DNA from: Roseateles asaccharophilus | GTDB taxonomy: Bacteria > Pseudomonadota > Gammaproteobacteria > Burkholderiales > Burkholderiaceae_C | Direction: 5' to 3' | NCBI RefSeq assembly: GCF_004362405.1 | Contig: NZ_SNXE01000002.1 | Coordinates: forward strand, 488,191 to 552,190 | Length of the DNA stretch: 64,000 bases | Shown: one piece after another, positions 9,014 through 18,188 of the stretch | How the letters are laid out: each line of letters starts with the position of its first letter | How positions within the stretch are numbered: position 1 is the stretch's first letter | Notes under the pieces: model-generated | Database searches by the model: none | What the model was told of the DNA's origin: nothing | Seen by the model: only the letters and a program-made list of their open reading frames with translations | Translations under genes and position numbers: made by a program

Positions 9014-9019
9014 TACAAT
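9014..9019 (+). promoter_or_regulatory. Possible -10 box just upstream of dnaE
   Basis: TACAAT ends 6 bases before the dnaE ATG at 9026. If used, transcription would start at or next to the start codon, giving a leaderless or nearly leaderless mRNA. No convincing -35 is seen at the right distance, so this is tentative. Confidence 0.3.
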
Positions 9020-9025
9020 CGATAG

Positions 9026-12000
9026 ATGGCATTTGTTCACCTGCGTACCCATACCGAGTTTTCCGTCGTTGACGGCACCCTGCGCGTCGACGATGCGGCC
9101 AAGGCGGCCGCCAAGGACGGGCAGGTGGCCCTGGGGCTGGCCGATCTGGCCAATCTGTTCGGGGGCGTCAAGTTCTACAACGCCTGCCGCAAGAACGGCG
9201 TGAAGCCGGTGCTGGGCGCGGACTGCTGGATCGAGCCCGAGGCCTCGGACCGGCCGGCCACCCGGGTGCTGCTGCTGGTGCAGGACAGCCAGGGCTATCT
9301 GAACCTGAGCGAGTTGCTCTCGCGGGCCTGGATCCAGAATGTGCAGCGCAACCAGGCTTGCCTCAAATGGGAGTGGATGCAAGAGCTGCACGAGGGCCTG
9401 ATCTGCCTCTCGGGCGCGCAGTTCGGTGGTCTGGGGCAGGCCCTGCTGGCCGGTGACAAGGCCCGCGCTATGGACTGGGCACGCCGCCTGGCGGCGCTGT
9501 ATCCGGGGCGCTTCTACATCGAGCTGCAGCGCGCCGGCCTGCCCGGCCAGGAGGCTCTGGTGCGGGCCAGCGTGCCCCTGGCGGCCGAGCTGCAGCTGCC
9601 AGTGGTGGCCACCCACCCCATCCAGTTCCTCGCCGAGGAAGACTATGACGCCCATGAGGCGCGGGTCTGCATTGCCGATGGCGAGACCCTGGCCAATCCC
9701 AAGCGCATCAAGCGCTTCCTGCCGGGCCAGTATTTCAAGACGCAGGCCGAGATGGAGGTGCTGTTCGCCGACATCCCGAGTGCGATTGCCAACACGGTGG
9801 AGATCGCACGGCGCTGCAGCCTGAGCCTGGTGCTGGGCAAGCCCCAGCTGCCCAACTTCCCCACGCCGCTGCTGGAAGATGGCACGCCCATGCCCATGGC
9901 GCAGTACTTCCGCCAGCTCTCCTTCGAGGGGCTGGAGGAGCGCCTGCAACTGCTCTTCCCCGATCCCGCCAAGCGCGAGGCCGAGCGGCCGCGCTATGTG
10001 GAGCGCCTGGAATTCGAGCTGGACACCATCATCAAGATGGGCTTTCCGGGCTACTTCCTGATCGTGGGTGACTTCATCCGTTGGGCCAAGATGAACGGCT
10101 GCCCCGTGGGGCCGGGCCGGGGCTCGGGTGCCGGTTCGCTCGTGGCCTATGTGCTCCTGATCACGGACCTGGACCCGCTGCAGTACAACCTGCTGTTCGA
10201 GCGCTTCCTGAACCCGGAGCGGGTGTCCATGCCTGACTTCGACATCGACTTCTGCCAGGGCAACCGCGACCGCGTCATCGACTACGTCAAGGACAAGTAC
10301 GGCCGCCCCGCGGTGAGCCAGATCGCCACCTTTGGCACCATGGCGGCCAAGGGCGCGCTGCGCGATATCGGCCGGGTGCTGGGCATGGGCTTTGGCCATG
10401 TGGACTCGATTGCCAAGCTGGTGCCGGCGCCCCCGGGCAAGACCGTGACCCTGGCCAAGCTGCCGCCGGACTTCGATCCGGAGAAGGCCAAGATGGTCTA
10501 TGCGCGCCATGAGTCGCCCGAGATCGAGGAGCGCGAGCGCGAGGACGAGGAAGTGGCCGGCCTGCTGGAGCTGGCCGCGCGCGTGGAGGGCACGGTGCGC
10601 TCCATCGGCATGCATGCCGGTGGCGTGCTGATCGCGCCGGGCAAGATCACCGACTTCTGCCCCCAGTACCAGCAGCCGGGCTCCACCAGCGCGGTGAGCC
10701 AGTACGACAAGGACGACGTCGAGGCCATCGGCCTGGTGAAGTTCGACTTCCTGGGCCTGGCCACCCTGACCATCCTGGAGCTGGCCAAGGACTTCATCGT
10801 CGCGCGCTATCCGGAGCACAAGGACTTCGCCTTCGAGAAGATCCCGCTGGACGACAAGAAGACCTACAAGCTCTTCTCGGACGGCCTGACCGAGTCGGTG
10901 TTCCAGTTCGAATCCAGCGGCATGCAGAAGATGCTCAAGGACGCGAAGCCCTCGCGCCTGGAGGACCTGATTGCCCTGAACGCGCTGTACCGCCCGGGCC
11001 CCATGGACCTGATTCCCACCTTCGTGGCGCGCAAGCACGGCAAGGAGGTGGTGGAGTATCCGCATCCGCTGACCGAGCCGGTGCTGGCCGAGACCTACGG
11101 CATCATGGTCTACCAGGAGCAGGTGATGCAGACGGCCCAGGTGCTGGGCGGCTACAGCCTCGGCGGCGCCGACATGCTGCGCCGGGCCATGGGCAAGAAG
11201 AAGGCCGAAGAGATGGCCATGCACCGCGAGATGTTCCGCAAGGGCGCCGCGGAGAAGGGCATCGACCAGAACAAGGCCGACGAGGTCTTCGACCTGATGG
11301 AGAAGTTCGCGGGCTACGGCTTCAACAAGTCGCACGCCGCCGCCTACTCCCTGCTGGCCTATCACACGGCCTGGCTCAAGGTGCATTTCACGGCGGAGTT
11401 CTTCGCCGCGAACATGACCATCGAGTCGGACGACACCGACAAGCTCAAGGTCCTGCTCAACGATGCCAAGCTCTTCGGCATCGAGTTCGAGCCGCCCAAT
11501 ATCAATCTGGGCGTGCACCGCTTCGAGCCCCTGGGGCCCAAGAAGGTCAACTACAGCCTGGGCGCCGTCAAGGGCACGGGCGTGGGTGCCATCCAGGCCA
11601 TCGTGGCGGCGCGCAAGGAGGGCGGGCCCTTCAAGAGCTTCTTCGACTTCTGCGTGAGGGTGGACCGCAAGCAGGTGAACAAGCGCGTAGTGGAGGCCCT
11701 GATCAAGGCCGGGGCCTTCGATGTGCTGGAGCCCGACCGCGCCCGCCTGCTGGCCAGCGTGGGCCTGGGCTACACCTATGCCGAAAACCTGCAGGCCAAT
11801 GCCAACCAGGGCGGCCTGTTCGACTTCGACGACAGCACCCACGGCTCCTCCACCGCCGAGCCGCCCTTGGTGGAGGTGGAGCCCTGGAGCATCAAGGAAA
11901 AGCTCAGCCACGAGAAGACCGCCATCGGCTACTACCTCAGCGGCCATCTCTTCGACCAGAACGGCGAGGAGGTGCGGCGTGTGGTCAAGCGCCGTATCGC

Positions 12001-12595
12001 CGAGCTGCAGGACAGCCGCGATCCGGTGATGGTGGCCGGCATTGTCAGCGATATGCGAGTGATCAACGGCAACCGCGGCAGGGTGGCCATCTTCAAGCTG
12101 GACGACAAGAGCGATGCCATCGAGGCCGTGGTCAACGAGGAATTGCTCAATGCCAACAAGGAACTGCTGGCCGAAGACGAGCTGATCATCGCCTCGGGCA
12201 AGGTGCAGAATGACCGCTTCTCGGGCGGCCTGCGCATGAATATCCAGCAGGTCTGGAGCCTGGCGGCGGCGCGGGCGCGCTTTGGCCGCTATGTCTATGT
12301 GCCGGTGCGGCGGGAGCTGCCGCCCCTGGCCGAGCTGCTGCGCCAATGGCCCGCTAAGCGGGTTGAGGGCGAACAGGGCAGCCTGGTCCAGGGCCTGAAG
12401 GTGCGCACCCATCACTTCCTGGCTCAGGGCCAGGTCCAGCTGGATCTGGGCGAGGACAGTCGCTTCTGGCCCTGCGAGGAGGCCCTGCAGCTGCTGCAGC
12501 GCTTCGCGCCACCGCCGGCGGCGCCCGCCGGCACTGCGGGCGCACCGGCCCAGCCGGCGGCTACCCTGCCCGGCGCCCAGATCATTTACGACTGA
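9026..12595 (+). CDS. dnaE: DNA polymerase III alpha subunit DnaE
   Basis: Replicative polymerase catalytic subunit, 1189 aa, close to the E. coli length of 1160. It begins with the PHP domain (MAFVHLRTHTEFSVVDG). The palm motif PDFDIDF places catalytic Asp404 and Asp406 where E. coli has 401 and 403. Downstream are the GRGSGAGS region before the palm, the fingers segment (QVLGGYSLGGADMLRRAMGKK) and the helix-hairpin-helix/OB-fold region (VMVAGIVSDMR). There is no Shine-Dalgarno before the ATG, but the N-terminus matches the family exactly. It acts in the replisome with the beta clamp and tau complex; the holC (chi) gene is also in this window at 47420. Confidence 0.97.
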   Translation: MAFVHLRTHTEFSVVDGTLRVDDAAKAAAKDGQVALGLADLANLFGGVKFYNACRKNGVKPVLGADCWIEPEASDRPATRVLLLVQDSQGYLNLSELLSRAWIQNVQRNQACLKWEWMQELHEGLICLSGAQFGGLGQALLAGDKARAMDWARRLAALYPGRFYIELQRAGLPGQEALVRASVPLAAELQLPVVATHPIQFLAEEDYDAHEARVCIADGETLANPKRIKRFLPGQYFKTQAEMEVLFADIPSAIANTVEIARRCSLSLVLGKPQLPNFPTPLLEDGTPMPMAQYFRQLSFEGLEERLQLLFPDPAKREAERPRYVERLEFELDTIIKMGFPGYFLIVGDFIRWAKMNGCPVGPGRGSGAGSLVAYVLLITDLDPLQYNLLFERFLNPERVSMPDFDIDFCQGNRDRVIDYVKDKYGRPAVSQIATFGTMAAKGALRDIGRVLGMGFGHVDSIAKLVPAPPGKTVTLAKLPPDFDPEKAKMVYARHESPEIEEREREDEEVAGLLELAARVEGTVRSIGMHAGGVLIAPGKITDFCPQYQQPGSTSAVSQYDKDDVEAIGLVKFDFLGLATLTILELAKDFIVARYPEHKDFAFEKIPLDDKKTYKLFSDGLTESVFQFESSGMQKMLKDAKPSRLEDLIALNALYRPGPMDLIPTFVARKHGKEVVEYPHPLTEPVLAETYGIMVYQEQVMQTAQVLGGYSLGGADMLRRAMGKKKAEEMAMHREMFRKGAAEKGIDQNKADEVFDLMEKFAGYGFNKSHAAAYSLLAYHTAWLKVHFTAEFFAANMTIESDDTDKLKVLLNDAKLFGIEFEPPNINLGVHRFEPLGPKKVNYSLGAVKGTGVGAIQAIVAARKEGGPFKSFFDFCVRVDRKQVNKRVVEALIKAGAFDVLEPDRARLLASVGLGYTYAENLQANANQGGLFDFDDSTHGSSTAEPPLVEVEPWSIKEKLSHEKTAIGYYLSGHLFDQNGEEVRRVVKRRIAELQDSRDPVMVAGIVSDMRVINGNRGRVAIFKLDDKSDAIEAVVNEELLNANKELLAEDELIIASGKVQNDRFSGGLRMNIQQVWSLAAARARFGRYVYVPVRRELPPLAELLRQWPAKRVEGEQGSLVQGLKVRTHHFLAQGQVQLDLGEDSRFWPCEEALQLLQRFAPPPAAPAGTAGAPAQPAATLPGAQIIYD

Positions 12596-12616
12596 AGCCG
12601 GGCCCGCGGGAGTGCG

Positions 12617-12646
12617 CTGGCCTGTCGCGCGGCCGCGACTGGCCAG
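12617..12646 (+). terminator. Long palindrome downstream of dnaE
   Basis: CTGGCC-T-GTCGCG, loop CGGC, CGCGAC-T-GGCCAG forms a 12-bp stem with one T-T mismatch, starting 21 bp after the dnaE stop codon. There is no T tract, so it may be a transcript 3' end processed or stabilised by the stem. A protein-binding palindrome is the alternative. Confidence 0.4.
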
Positions 12647-12701
12647 TGCATGCACCCCTGTTCATGGCTTGCAGCCGGGGCAGTGGACGTAAGCTGCGGG
12701 T

Positions 12702-13991
12702 GTGCAGCTTGTTCCGCCTTCCAACAATGCCACGCCACCGGCCACCGGTCTGATCCTGACCGGTGGTGGCGCACGCGCGGCCTACCAGGTGGGCGTGCTG
12801 GCGGCCCTGGCCCAGCTGCGCCGCGATGCCGGCATGGGGGGCAGCGGGGCGCCCAATCCCTTTCCCATCATTGCCGGCACCTCGGCCGGTGCCATCAATG
12901 CGGCCACCCTGGCGAGCTATGCCGACGACTTCGATGCGGCGGTCGATGGCCTCATGCACATCTGGCAGAACATCCATGTGGATCAGGTGTATGCGGCGGA
13001 CTCCCTGGGCGTGATCCGTACAGGCGCGCGCTGGATGACCATGATGAGCCTGGGCTGGGCCTTGGCGCGCTGGCGCCGCAGCCGCCCGCGCAGCCTGTTG
13101 GACAACGCGCCCCTGCGCGAGTTGCTGGCGCGCTGGACCCGGCTGGAGCGGCTGGACGAAATGCTGGCGCGCGGCCATCTGCGAGCCCTGGCCATCAGCG
13201 GCTCCAGCTACACCAGTGGGCAGCACGTCACCTTCTACCAGACGCGTGAACCCATCGAGCCCTGGCTGCGCTCACAGCGGCTGGCGGTGCGGACCGAACT
13301 CACCCTGTCCCATCTGATGGCCTCCTCGGCCATTCCCTTCATCTTTCCGGCCGAGGAAATCGAGCTGGGCGGACAGAAGGAGTGGTTTGGGGATGGCTCC
13401 ATGCGGCAGAGCGCCCCGATCTCGCCCGCGGTGCATCTGGGTGCGCAGCGTGTGCTGGTCATCGGTGCGGGCCGCATGCACGAGCCGACGGGCTCGCGAC
13501 CGGTGGTGAATACCGGGCATCCCAGCATGGCGCAGATCGCAGGTCATGCGCTGTCCAATATCTTCCTGGATGCGCTGGCGGTGGATGTGGAGCGCATGCA
13601 GCGCATCAACCACACCCTGTCCCTGCTCTCACCCGAGGCGCGGCGCAACACGAGCCTGCGTCCGGTGGACGTGCTGGTGATCGCGCCCAGCCGACGCCTG
13701 GACGATATGGCCGCCGAGCACCAGGGCAGCCTGCCGCCACCCATACGGGCCATGCTGCGCGGCGTGGGCGTGAATGGTGAGGGCAGGCAGGCCAGCGGCT
13801 CGGCCCTCACCAGCTATCTGCTCTTCGAGCCGTCCTACACCGGCGAGCTGATCATGCTGGGCATGACCGACACGCTCGCACGCCGCGCCGAGGTGCAGCA
13901 GTTCTTTGGCTGGCCCACCCGGGCGCCCAGCGTGGACCCGGCCATGATGCGCAAGCGTCGCGCCGGTTTTGCCCAGGCCGCGAAGGCCTGA
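12702..13991 (+). CDS. Patatin-like phospholipase family protein
   Basis: A predicted Ser-Asp dyad lipid acyl hydrolase of 429 aa. The oxyanion loop is TGGGARAAYQVG (20-31), the nucleophile Ser61 is in GTSAGA, and Asp231 is in GDGSMRQ, which replaces the usual DGG/DGA form with DGS. There is no signal peptide, so it is cytoplasmic or membrane-associated. The start is a GTG at 12702; I find no better ATG before residue 45. It stands 106 bp after dnaE and is followed by a convergent ComEA-like gene. The substrate is not shown. Confidence 0.9.
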   Translation: MQLVPPSNNATPPATGLILTGGGARAAYQVGVLAALAQLRRDAGMGGSGAPNPFPIIAGTSAGAINAATLASYADDFDAAVDGLMHIWQNIHVDQVYAADSLGVIRTGARWMTMMSLGWALARWRRSRPRSLLDNAPLRELLARWTRLERLDEMLARGHLRALAISGSSYTSGQHVTFYQTREPIEPWLRSQRLAVRTELTLSHLMASSAIPFIFPAEEIELGGQKEWFGDGSMRQSAPISPAVHLGAQRVLVIGAGRMHEPTGSRPVVNTGHPSMAQIAGHALSNIFLDALAVDVERMQRINHTLSLLSPEARRNTSLRPVDVLVIAPSRRLDDMAAEHQGSLPPPIRAMLRGVGVNGEGRQASGSALTSYLLFEPSYTGELIMLGMTDTLARRAEVQQFFGWPTRAPSVDPAMMRKRRAGFAQAAKA

Positions 13992-14010
13992 GGCGAGCCG
14001 CCGACGGGGC

Positions 14011-14361
14011 TCAGCGTTCCTGGGGCGCTGGCGCCTCGTAGGCCTGGCCATTGATCCGCAGCCCGGCGCCGGAGAGCCGGCGGGACAGGCTCGGGCCCAG
14101 GCCGCGCACGCGGCGCAGCAGGTCCGGCCAGTCATTGAAGGGCGCGCGGGCGCGCTCGGCGAGCAGGCGCTCGGCCAGTTGCGGGCCGATGCCGGGCAGG
14201 GATTCGAGTTCGGCCCGGTCGGCCTGGTTGAGTTCCAGCAGCGGGCTTTGGGCCTGGGCGCCCAGGGGCAGGAGCAGCAGGCCCAGGGGCAGCAGGGCCA
14301 GGGGTAGTCGAGCCAAGTACAGGCAACGGCGGCGCGTCTGCGAAGCCGCGCGCGCCGTCAT
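14011..14361 (-). CDS. ComEA-like helix-hairpin-helix DNA-binding protein
   Basis: A small protein of 116 aa with an N-terminal signal or membrane segment (residues 17-38, ending AQA) followed by two helix-hairpin-helix motifs. The first is LNQADRAELESLPGIGPQLA (residues 44-63), the second is around RRVRGLGPSLSRRLSG. This is the layout of ComEA-family proteins, which bind DNA in the periplasm during uptake, but short secreted HhH proteins are also widespread without proven competence roles. It lies 3 bp after the msbA-type gene on the same strand, so co-transcription with the exporter is likely. Confidence 0.85.
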   Translation of the reverse strand: MTARAASQTRRRCLYLARLPLALLPLGLLLLPLGAQAQSPLLELNQADRAELESLPGIGPQLAERLLAERARAPFNDWPDLLRRVRGLGPSLSRRLSGAGLRINGQAYEAPAPQER

Positions 14362-14364
14362 GCT

Positions 14365-16104
14365 TCAGTCCCCCACCTGGGCCTGGACCATGGTGGCGTA
14401 GGCGCCGCCGCGTGCCAGCAGCTCGGCATGGCTGCCGGACTCCAATACCCGGCCCTGGGCCAGCACATGGATGGCATCGGCCGCACGCACGGTGGAGAGT
14501 CGGTGGGCAATCAGGATCAGGGTCTTCTTGCCTTGCCATTGCTCCAGCGCTTGCTGAACCGCGCGCTCGCTCTCGGTATCCAGGGCCGAGGTGGCCTCGT
14601 CAAAGACCCAGATGGGGGCTTCCTTGTAGAGGGCCCGGGCGATGGCCAGGCGCTGGCGCTGGCCGCCGCTGAGCTTGCTGCCATTGGCGCCGACGATGGT
14701 GTCCAGACCTTGGGGCAGGCTTTGCACGAAGTCCCAGAGATGGGCGGCGCGCAGCACCTGTTCCAGGCGTGCCGGGTCCTTGTCCTGCGCATAGGCGACG
14801 TTGTCGGCGATCGAGCTGTCGAATAGCACGATGTCCTGCGACACGACCGCGAACTGACGGCGCAGATCGGCCTTGCGGACACCGGCCACGTCCTGACCGT
14901 CAAGCAGGATGTGGCCGGCATCGGGTGGGGCAAAGCCCAGCAAGAGATGGATGACCGAGCTCTTGCCGGCACCCGAGGCGCCGATCAGGGCGGTGGTCTT
15001 GCCGGCCGGAATATGCAGACTCAGGCCGTCCAGGGCGGGCTTGTCGGCCCCGGGGTATTGCAGGCGAATGTCCTTCAATGCCAGTTCGCCCTTGACGGGC
15101 GTCTTCAGACCGCTTTGTCCGGTGTCCGGCTCGGCAGGCAGCTGGAAGAGGCTGAAGCAGGCACGTGCGATCACCAGGCCGTTGACGATGGGTTGCGAGA
15201 GCTCGGAGAGGTGACGCAGGCGCGAGCTGAGTAGCAGCAGGCCCGTGATGAAGGCCGCAAACTCACCCACGCCGGTGTTGTGCTGGCGAGCTTGGTAGAG
15301 GGCGATGGTGATGATCAGGGACAGACCGATGGCCGCCACCAGCTGCGACAAGGGCTGGATGGTCGCATTGGTCGCGGAGTTCTTGAGGGCTTGCTGCTGG
15401 GCATCCTTGCTCAGGCGCGCGAACTGCTCCTGTTCGTGGGGGGCTGCGTCGAAGCTGCGCACCACGCGCCAGGCGCGCACCAGATCGTCAACCTTTGCGG
15501 CCAGGCGCATCTGTGCGTCATAACTCAGCGCGCCGATGCGCTGCACTCGCTGGTTGATGCGCTTCATCACGAAGGCCATCAGGGGCAGGGTAACGAGGGA
15601 CAGCAGGGTCAGCTGCCAATTCAGATACAGCAGATAGCCCAGGGTCGCGATGGTGGGTAGACCATCCCTTAGAACCGTGATGGACGCGCTCGCGAGCAAG
15701 GTCATGAACTGATGGGGATCGTTCACGATCTTGCTGACGGCGTTACCTGCCGGCAGGCTGGTGTAGACCGAGGCATCGGCCTTGAGCAGGGCCGCTGCCA
15801 GGGCCCGGCGCAAATCCATCACCGTGTGCCAGGTGGTCCAGCTCAGCAGGTATGAGCCCAGAAAGCCGAATATGCCCCGCACGATGTAGAGACCGATCAG
15901 CACCACAGGCACCCACCAGATGGCGAAGGCATCGGGCTGGAAGCCCTCACCAAACACCGTCTTGATCAGATGCGGGATCAGCGGCTCGGTGATGGCGGCA
16001 CCCAGGTAGGCCAGAAAGGTGAATACCGCCCCCCAGCGATAGGGGCGGACATAGCGCAGCACTTGGCGCGCGGTGGTTTTCAGATCCGGCTGGGGCTCGC
16101 TCAC
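14365..16104 (-). CDS. msbA: MsbA-type lipid A/polysaccharide ABC exporter
   Basis: A half-transporter of 579 aa with an N-terminal membrane domain (six hydrophobic segments, residues about 25-310) fused to an ATPase. Walker A is GASGAGKS (375-382), the signature is LSGGQRQR (478-485), Walker B ends VFDEATSALD, and the H-loop is in IAHRLSTV. It is predicted to flip lipid A-core or a related lipid across the inner membrane. The open frame runs further upstream, but that part is antisense to the next gene. A GTG at 16104 gives the expected length (E. coli MsbA is 582 aa). It is divergent from a GT4 glycosyltransferase gene, with 88 bp between starts. Confidence 0.88.
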   Translation of the reverse strand: MSEPQPDLKTTARQVLRYVRPYRWGAVFTFLAYLGAAITEPLIPHLIKTVFGEGFQPDAFAIWWVPVVLIGLYIVRGIFGFLGSYLLSWTTWHTVMDLRRALAAALLKADASVYTSLPAGNAVSKIVNDPHQFMTLLASASITVLRDGLPTIATLGYLLYLNWQLTLLSLVTLPLMAFVMKRINQRVQRIGALSYDAQMRLAAKVDDLVRAWRVVRSFDAAPHEQEQFARLSKDAQQQALKNSATNATIQPLSQLVAAIGLSLIITIALYQARQHNTGVGEFAAFITGLLLLSSRLRHLSELSQPIVNGLVIARACFSLFQLPAEPDTGQSGLKTPVKGELALKDIRLQYPGADKPALDGLSLHIPAGKTTALIGASGAGKSSVIHLLLGFAPPDAGHILLDGQDVAGVRKADLRRQFAVVSQDIVLFDSSIADNVAYAQDKDPARLEQVLRAAHLWDFVQSLPQGLDTIVGANGSKLSGGQRQRLAIARALYKEAPIWVFDEATSALDTESERAVQQALEQWQGKKTLILIAHRLSTVRAADAIHVLAQGRVLESGSHAELLARGGAYATMVQAQVGD

Positions 16105-16192
16105 GGTCGGGGCTCGGTACAGGGCTGCTAGGCCCGAGATTGTCGCCGCGTTTGGGCGGCTGGCCCTGGGTGCCCAGCCGATACACTTTCGC

Positions 16193-17353
16193 ATGTCCAA
16201 AACTAGCAGGGCGCCGGGAGGCGCAGATCCGCGGCCTGATGGCGCCGTGGTCCCGACTCGACGTGTGCTGCACTTCGTCACCGGTGGTTTTTCGGGAGCC
16301 ACCCAGGTCGCGGTCGATCTGTGTCGTGCCGCCCAGGCCCAGGGGCGCACGGAGGTCACGCTGGCCTTGCGCCGCAAGTCGAACACCGATGCCGCGCGGG
16401 TAGAGGCCATCCGTGCCCAGGGGATTGCGGTGGAGGTGTTGCCGGGCTGGGCGCATCTGGCCACCATCTTCGCGCTGTGGCGGCTGTGCCGTCGCTGGAA
16501 GCCGCAGGCGCTGGTGGCACATGGCTTTCCCGAGCACCTGCTGGGGCGCTGGGCAGGACTGTGGGCGGGCGTGCCGCGCCTGCTGCAGGTTGAGCACAAC
16601 ACCCGCGAACGCTATACGCCGTGGCGGCGCTGGCAGGCGCGTCGCCTGGCGGCGCATACCGAGTGCATGATCGGCGTTTCCGAGGGCGTCCGGCGCAGCT
16701 TGTTGCAGCTGGGCATGCCAGCGGAGCGCACCCTGGCCATCCCGAATGGCATCCAGCTGGAACGTTTCTCGCCCAAGGCCTTGTTGCCCATGGCCGAGCG
16801 CATACCGCAAATCGTCATGGTGGCGCGCTTTGCCCGTCAGAAGGACCCACAGACTTTGCTACAGGCCCTGGCTCTGCTGCGCGATCGTGGCTTGAGCCCT
16901 TCGCTCAAGTTCGCGGGCAGTGGCAGCCGCTCCCATCTGCAAGCGGCCCAGCGTGCCGTGCGGGCGCTGGGTCTGGATCAACAGGTCGAATTCCTGGGGC
17001 AGTATCCCGAGGTGCCTGCGCTGCTGATGCGCAGCCGCGTGTTTGTGCTGTCCACGCGCTGGGAGGGCATGCCGCTGGCATTGGTCGAGGCCATGGCGGC
17101 GGGTTGCGCCTGTGTGGCCACGGCGGCGCCCGGTGTGGAAGGGGTGCTGGAGGATGAACGTACGGGGCTGCTGGTGCCCCCGGGCGATGCCCAAGCCCTG
17201 GCCCAGGCATTGTGGAGGCTGTTCACGGACACGGCTCTGGCCGAGCGCCTGGGCCATGCCGCCCGGCAGCAGGCCGAGCAGGAGCATGGGGTCGCCCTCA
17301 TGCTCGAGCGCTACGAGGCCGTGGTTCAGCGGGGGCTTGCCGAGCGGCCCTGA
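16193..17353 (+). CDS. GT4-family glycosyltransferase
   Basis: A cytoplasmic sugar transferase of 386 aa with two Rossmann-like halves. RVLHFVTGGFSGATQVAVDL at the N-terminus is the acceptor-side glycine-rich loop. The second half has VARFARQKDPQTLLQA and the GT4 signature EGMPLALVEAMAAG with the two catalytic-type Glu residues. The start at 16193 is preferred over an in-frame upstream ATG at 16073, because the extension overlaps the divergent msbA start and lacks family character. Its neighbours (an MsbA-type exporter and four further sugar-transferase-type genes) suggest a role in LPS core or another surface glycan. Donor and acceptor cannot be told from the sequence. Confidence 0.88.
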   Translation: MSKTSRAPGGADPRPDGAVVPTRRVLHFVTGGFSGATQVAVDLCRAAQAQGRTEVTLALRRKSNTDAARVEAIRAQGIAVEVLPGWAHLATIFALWRLCRRWKPQALVAHGFPEHLLGRWAGLWAGVPRLLQVEHNTRERYTPWRRWQARRLAAHTECMIGVSEGVRRSLLQLGMPAERTLAIPNGIQLERFSPKALLPMAERIPQIVMVARFARQKDPQTLLQALALLRDRGLSPSLKFAGSGSRSHLQAAQRAVRALGLDQQVEFLGQYPEVPALLMRSRVFVLSTRWEGMPLALVEAMAAGCACVATAAPGVEGVLEDERTGLLVPPGDAQALAQALWRLFTDTALAERLGHAARQQAEQEHGVALMLERYEAVVQRGLAERP

Positions 17354-17366
17354 GCGTCGCCGCGTC

Positions 17367-18188
17367 TCAGGTGCTTTGCTCCAGCCAGCGCCGCAGGGGC
17401 CGGCCCAGTCCATAAGCCAGCTGCTGCCAGCGTGTGCGCGCATGTCTTTGGACAAAGATGCGCTGGTACCAAGCACTGTCCAGCAGTTCAGGTTTGTGCC
17501 GGGCAATCAGATCGAGGCACAAGGCCTTCATGGCCGCGCTTTCCTCGCCGGCCGTACGGCCGTTGCGGTAGGTCTTCTGTCCGCTGGTGACCGGGCGTCG
17601 GTGGCTGGCCATCACGGCGTCGAGCAGGGCCGTGCGTGACCAGCCGCCAATCTGCTGCAGGGTGGGCATCAGATACTTGTCGATGCCCCAGGAGGAGATG
17701 TTGCCGGCGTAATGCGCGCGACCGGCCAGGAAGAGCTCCCCGCGGTAGAAGGGCATCATGACCTCGATCCAGTCCACCGGGCGGTAGAAGCGACCCGGCT
17801 GGCGCAGGGTCCAGCGATGGGTGTAGACGCTGTCGTGGCTGAGCACGGGCGAGAAGCTGTCCAGGCCTTCGCAACGCCCCAGGTGCAAGGCGCGGTTGAT
17901 GTCACTCACGCTCAGCAGCACATCGTCATCGATCAGGCTCACGTACTCGGGGCAGCGACCCTGTGCGGCCAGGTAGTCCGCCAGTGCCTGGTAGATCTCC
18001 CCCTTGCACTCGGTCCGGGCCGACAGCACGGTGCAGGCCTGATCACGCAGCAGAGACTCGCCCGCAGGCTGGCGGCCCGTGTAGTCGAACAGCAGCCAGT
18101 CGAACTCTGCGGCGGCGTCCAGATGGATCATGGCCAGGGGCGTTGACGTGCCGTCCCAGGACACAAGCACTAAAGGCTTCTTGCTCAT
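17367..18188 (-). CDS. DUF707 family protein (glycosyltransferase-like, function unknown)
   Basis: A 273-aa protein resembling DUF707 proteins. Recognisable parts are FDWLLFDYTG (residues about 33-42), YVSLIDDDVLL with an acidic DDD cluster as in metal-dependent sugar transferases, VDWIEVMMPFY, and a SSWGIDKYLMP segment. The start at 18188 overlaps the stop of the upstream GT25-type gene by 4 bp (ATGA), which supports co-translation. The longer open frame upstream is antisense shadow. It converges on the GT4 gene with a 13-bp gap. A role in surface-glycan assembly is inferred from position and the acidic motif only. Confidence 0.75.
   Translation of the reverse strand: MSKKPLVLVSWDGTSTPLAMIHLDAAAEFDWLLFDYTGRQPAGESLLRDQACTVLSARTECKGEIYQALADYLAAQGRCPEYVSLIDDDVLLSVSDINRALHLGRCEGLDSFSPVLSHDSVYTHRWTLRQPGRFYRPVDWIEVMMPFYRGELFLAGRAHYAGNISSWGIDKYLMPTLQQIGGWSRTALLDAVMASHRRPVTSGQKTYRNGRTAGEESAAMKALCLDLIARHKPELLDSAWYQRIFVQRHARTRWQQLAYGLGRPLRRWLEQST

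Noticed and set aside
8978-12655. 1225-residue open frame opposite dnaE
   Set aside because: It lies exactly antisense to dnaE, has low-complexity Gly/His/Leu/Gln-rich composition and no domain. Such frames are common opposite high-GC genes.
16073-16192. N-terminal extension of the GT4 gene
   Set aside because: It would overlap the msbA start region and adds 40 residues unlike the family. The ATG at 16193 is better.
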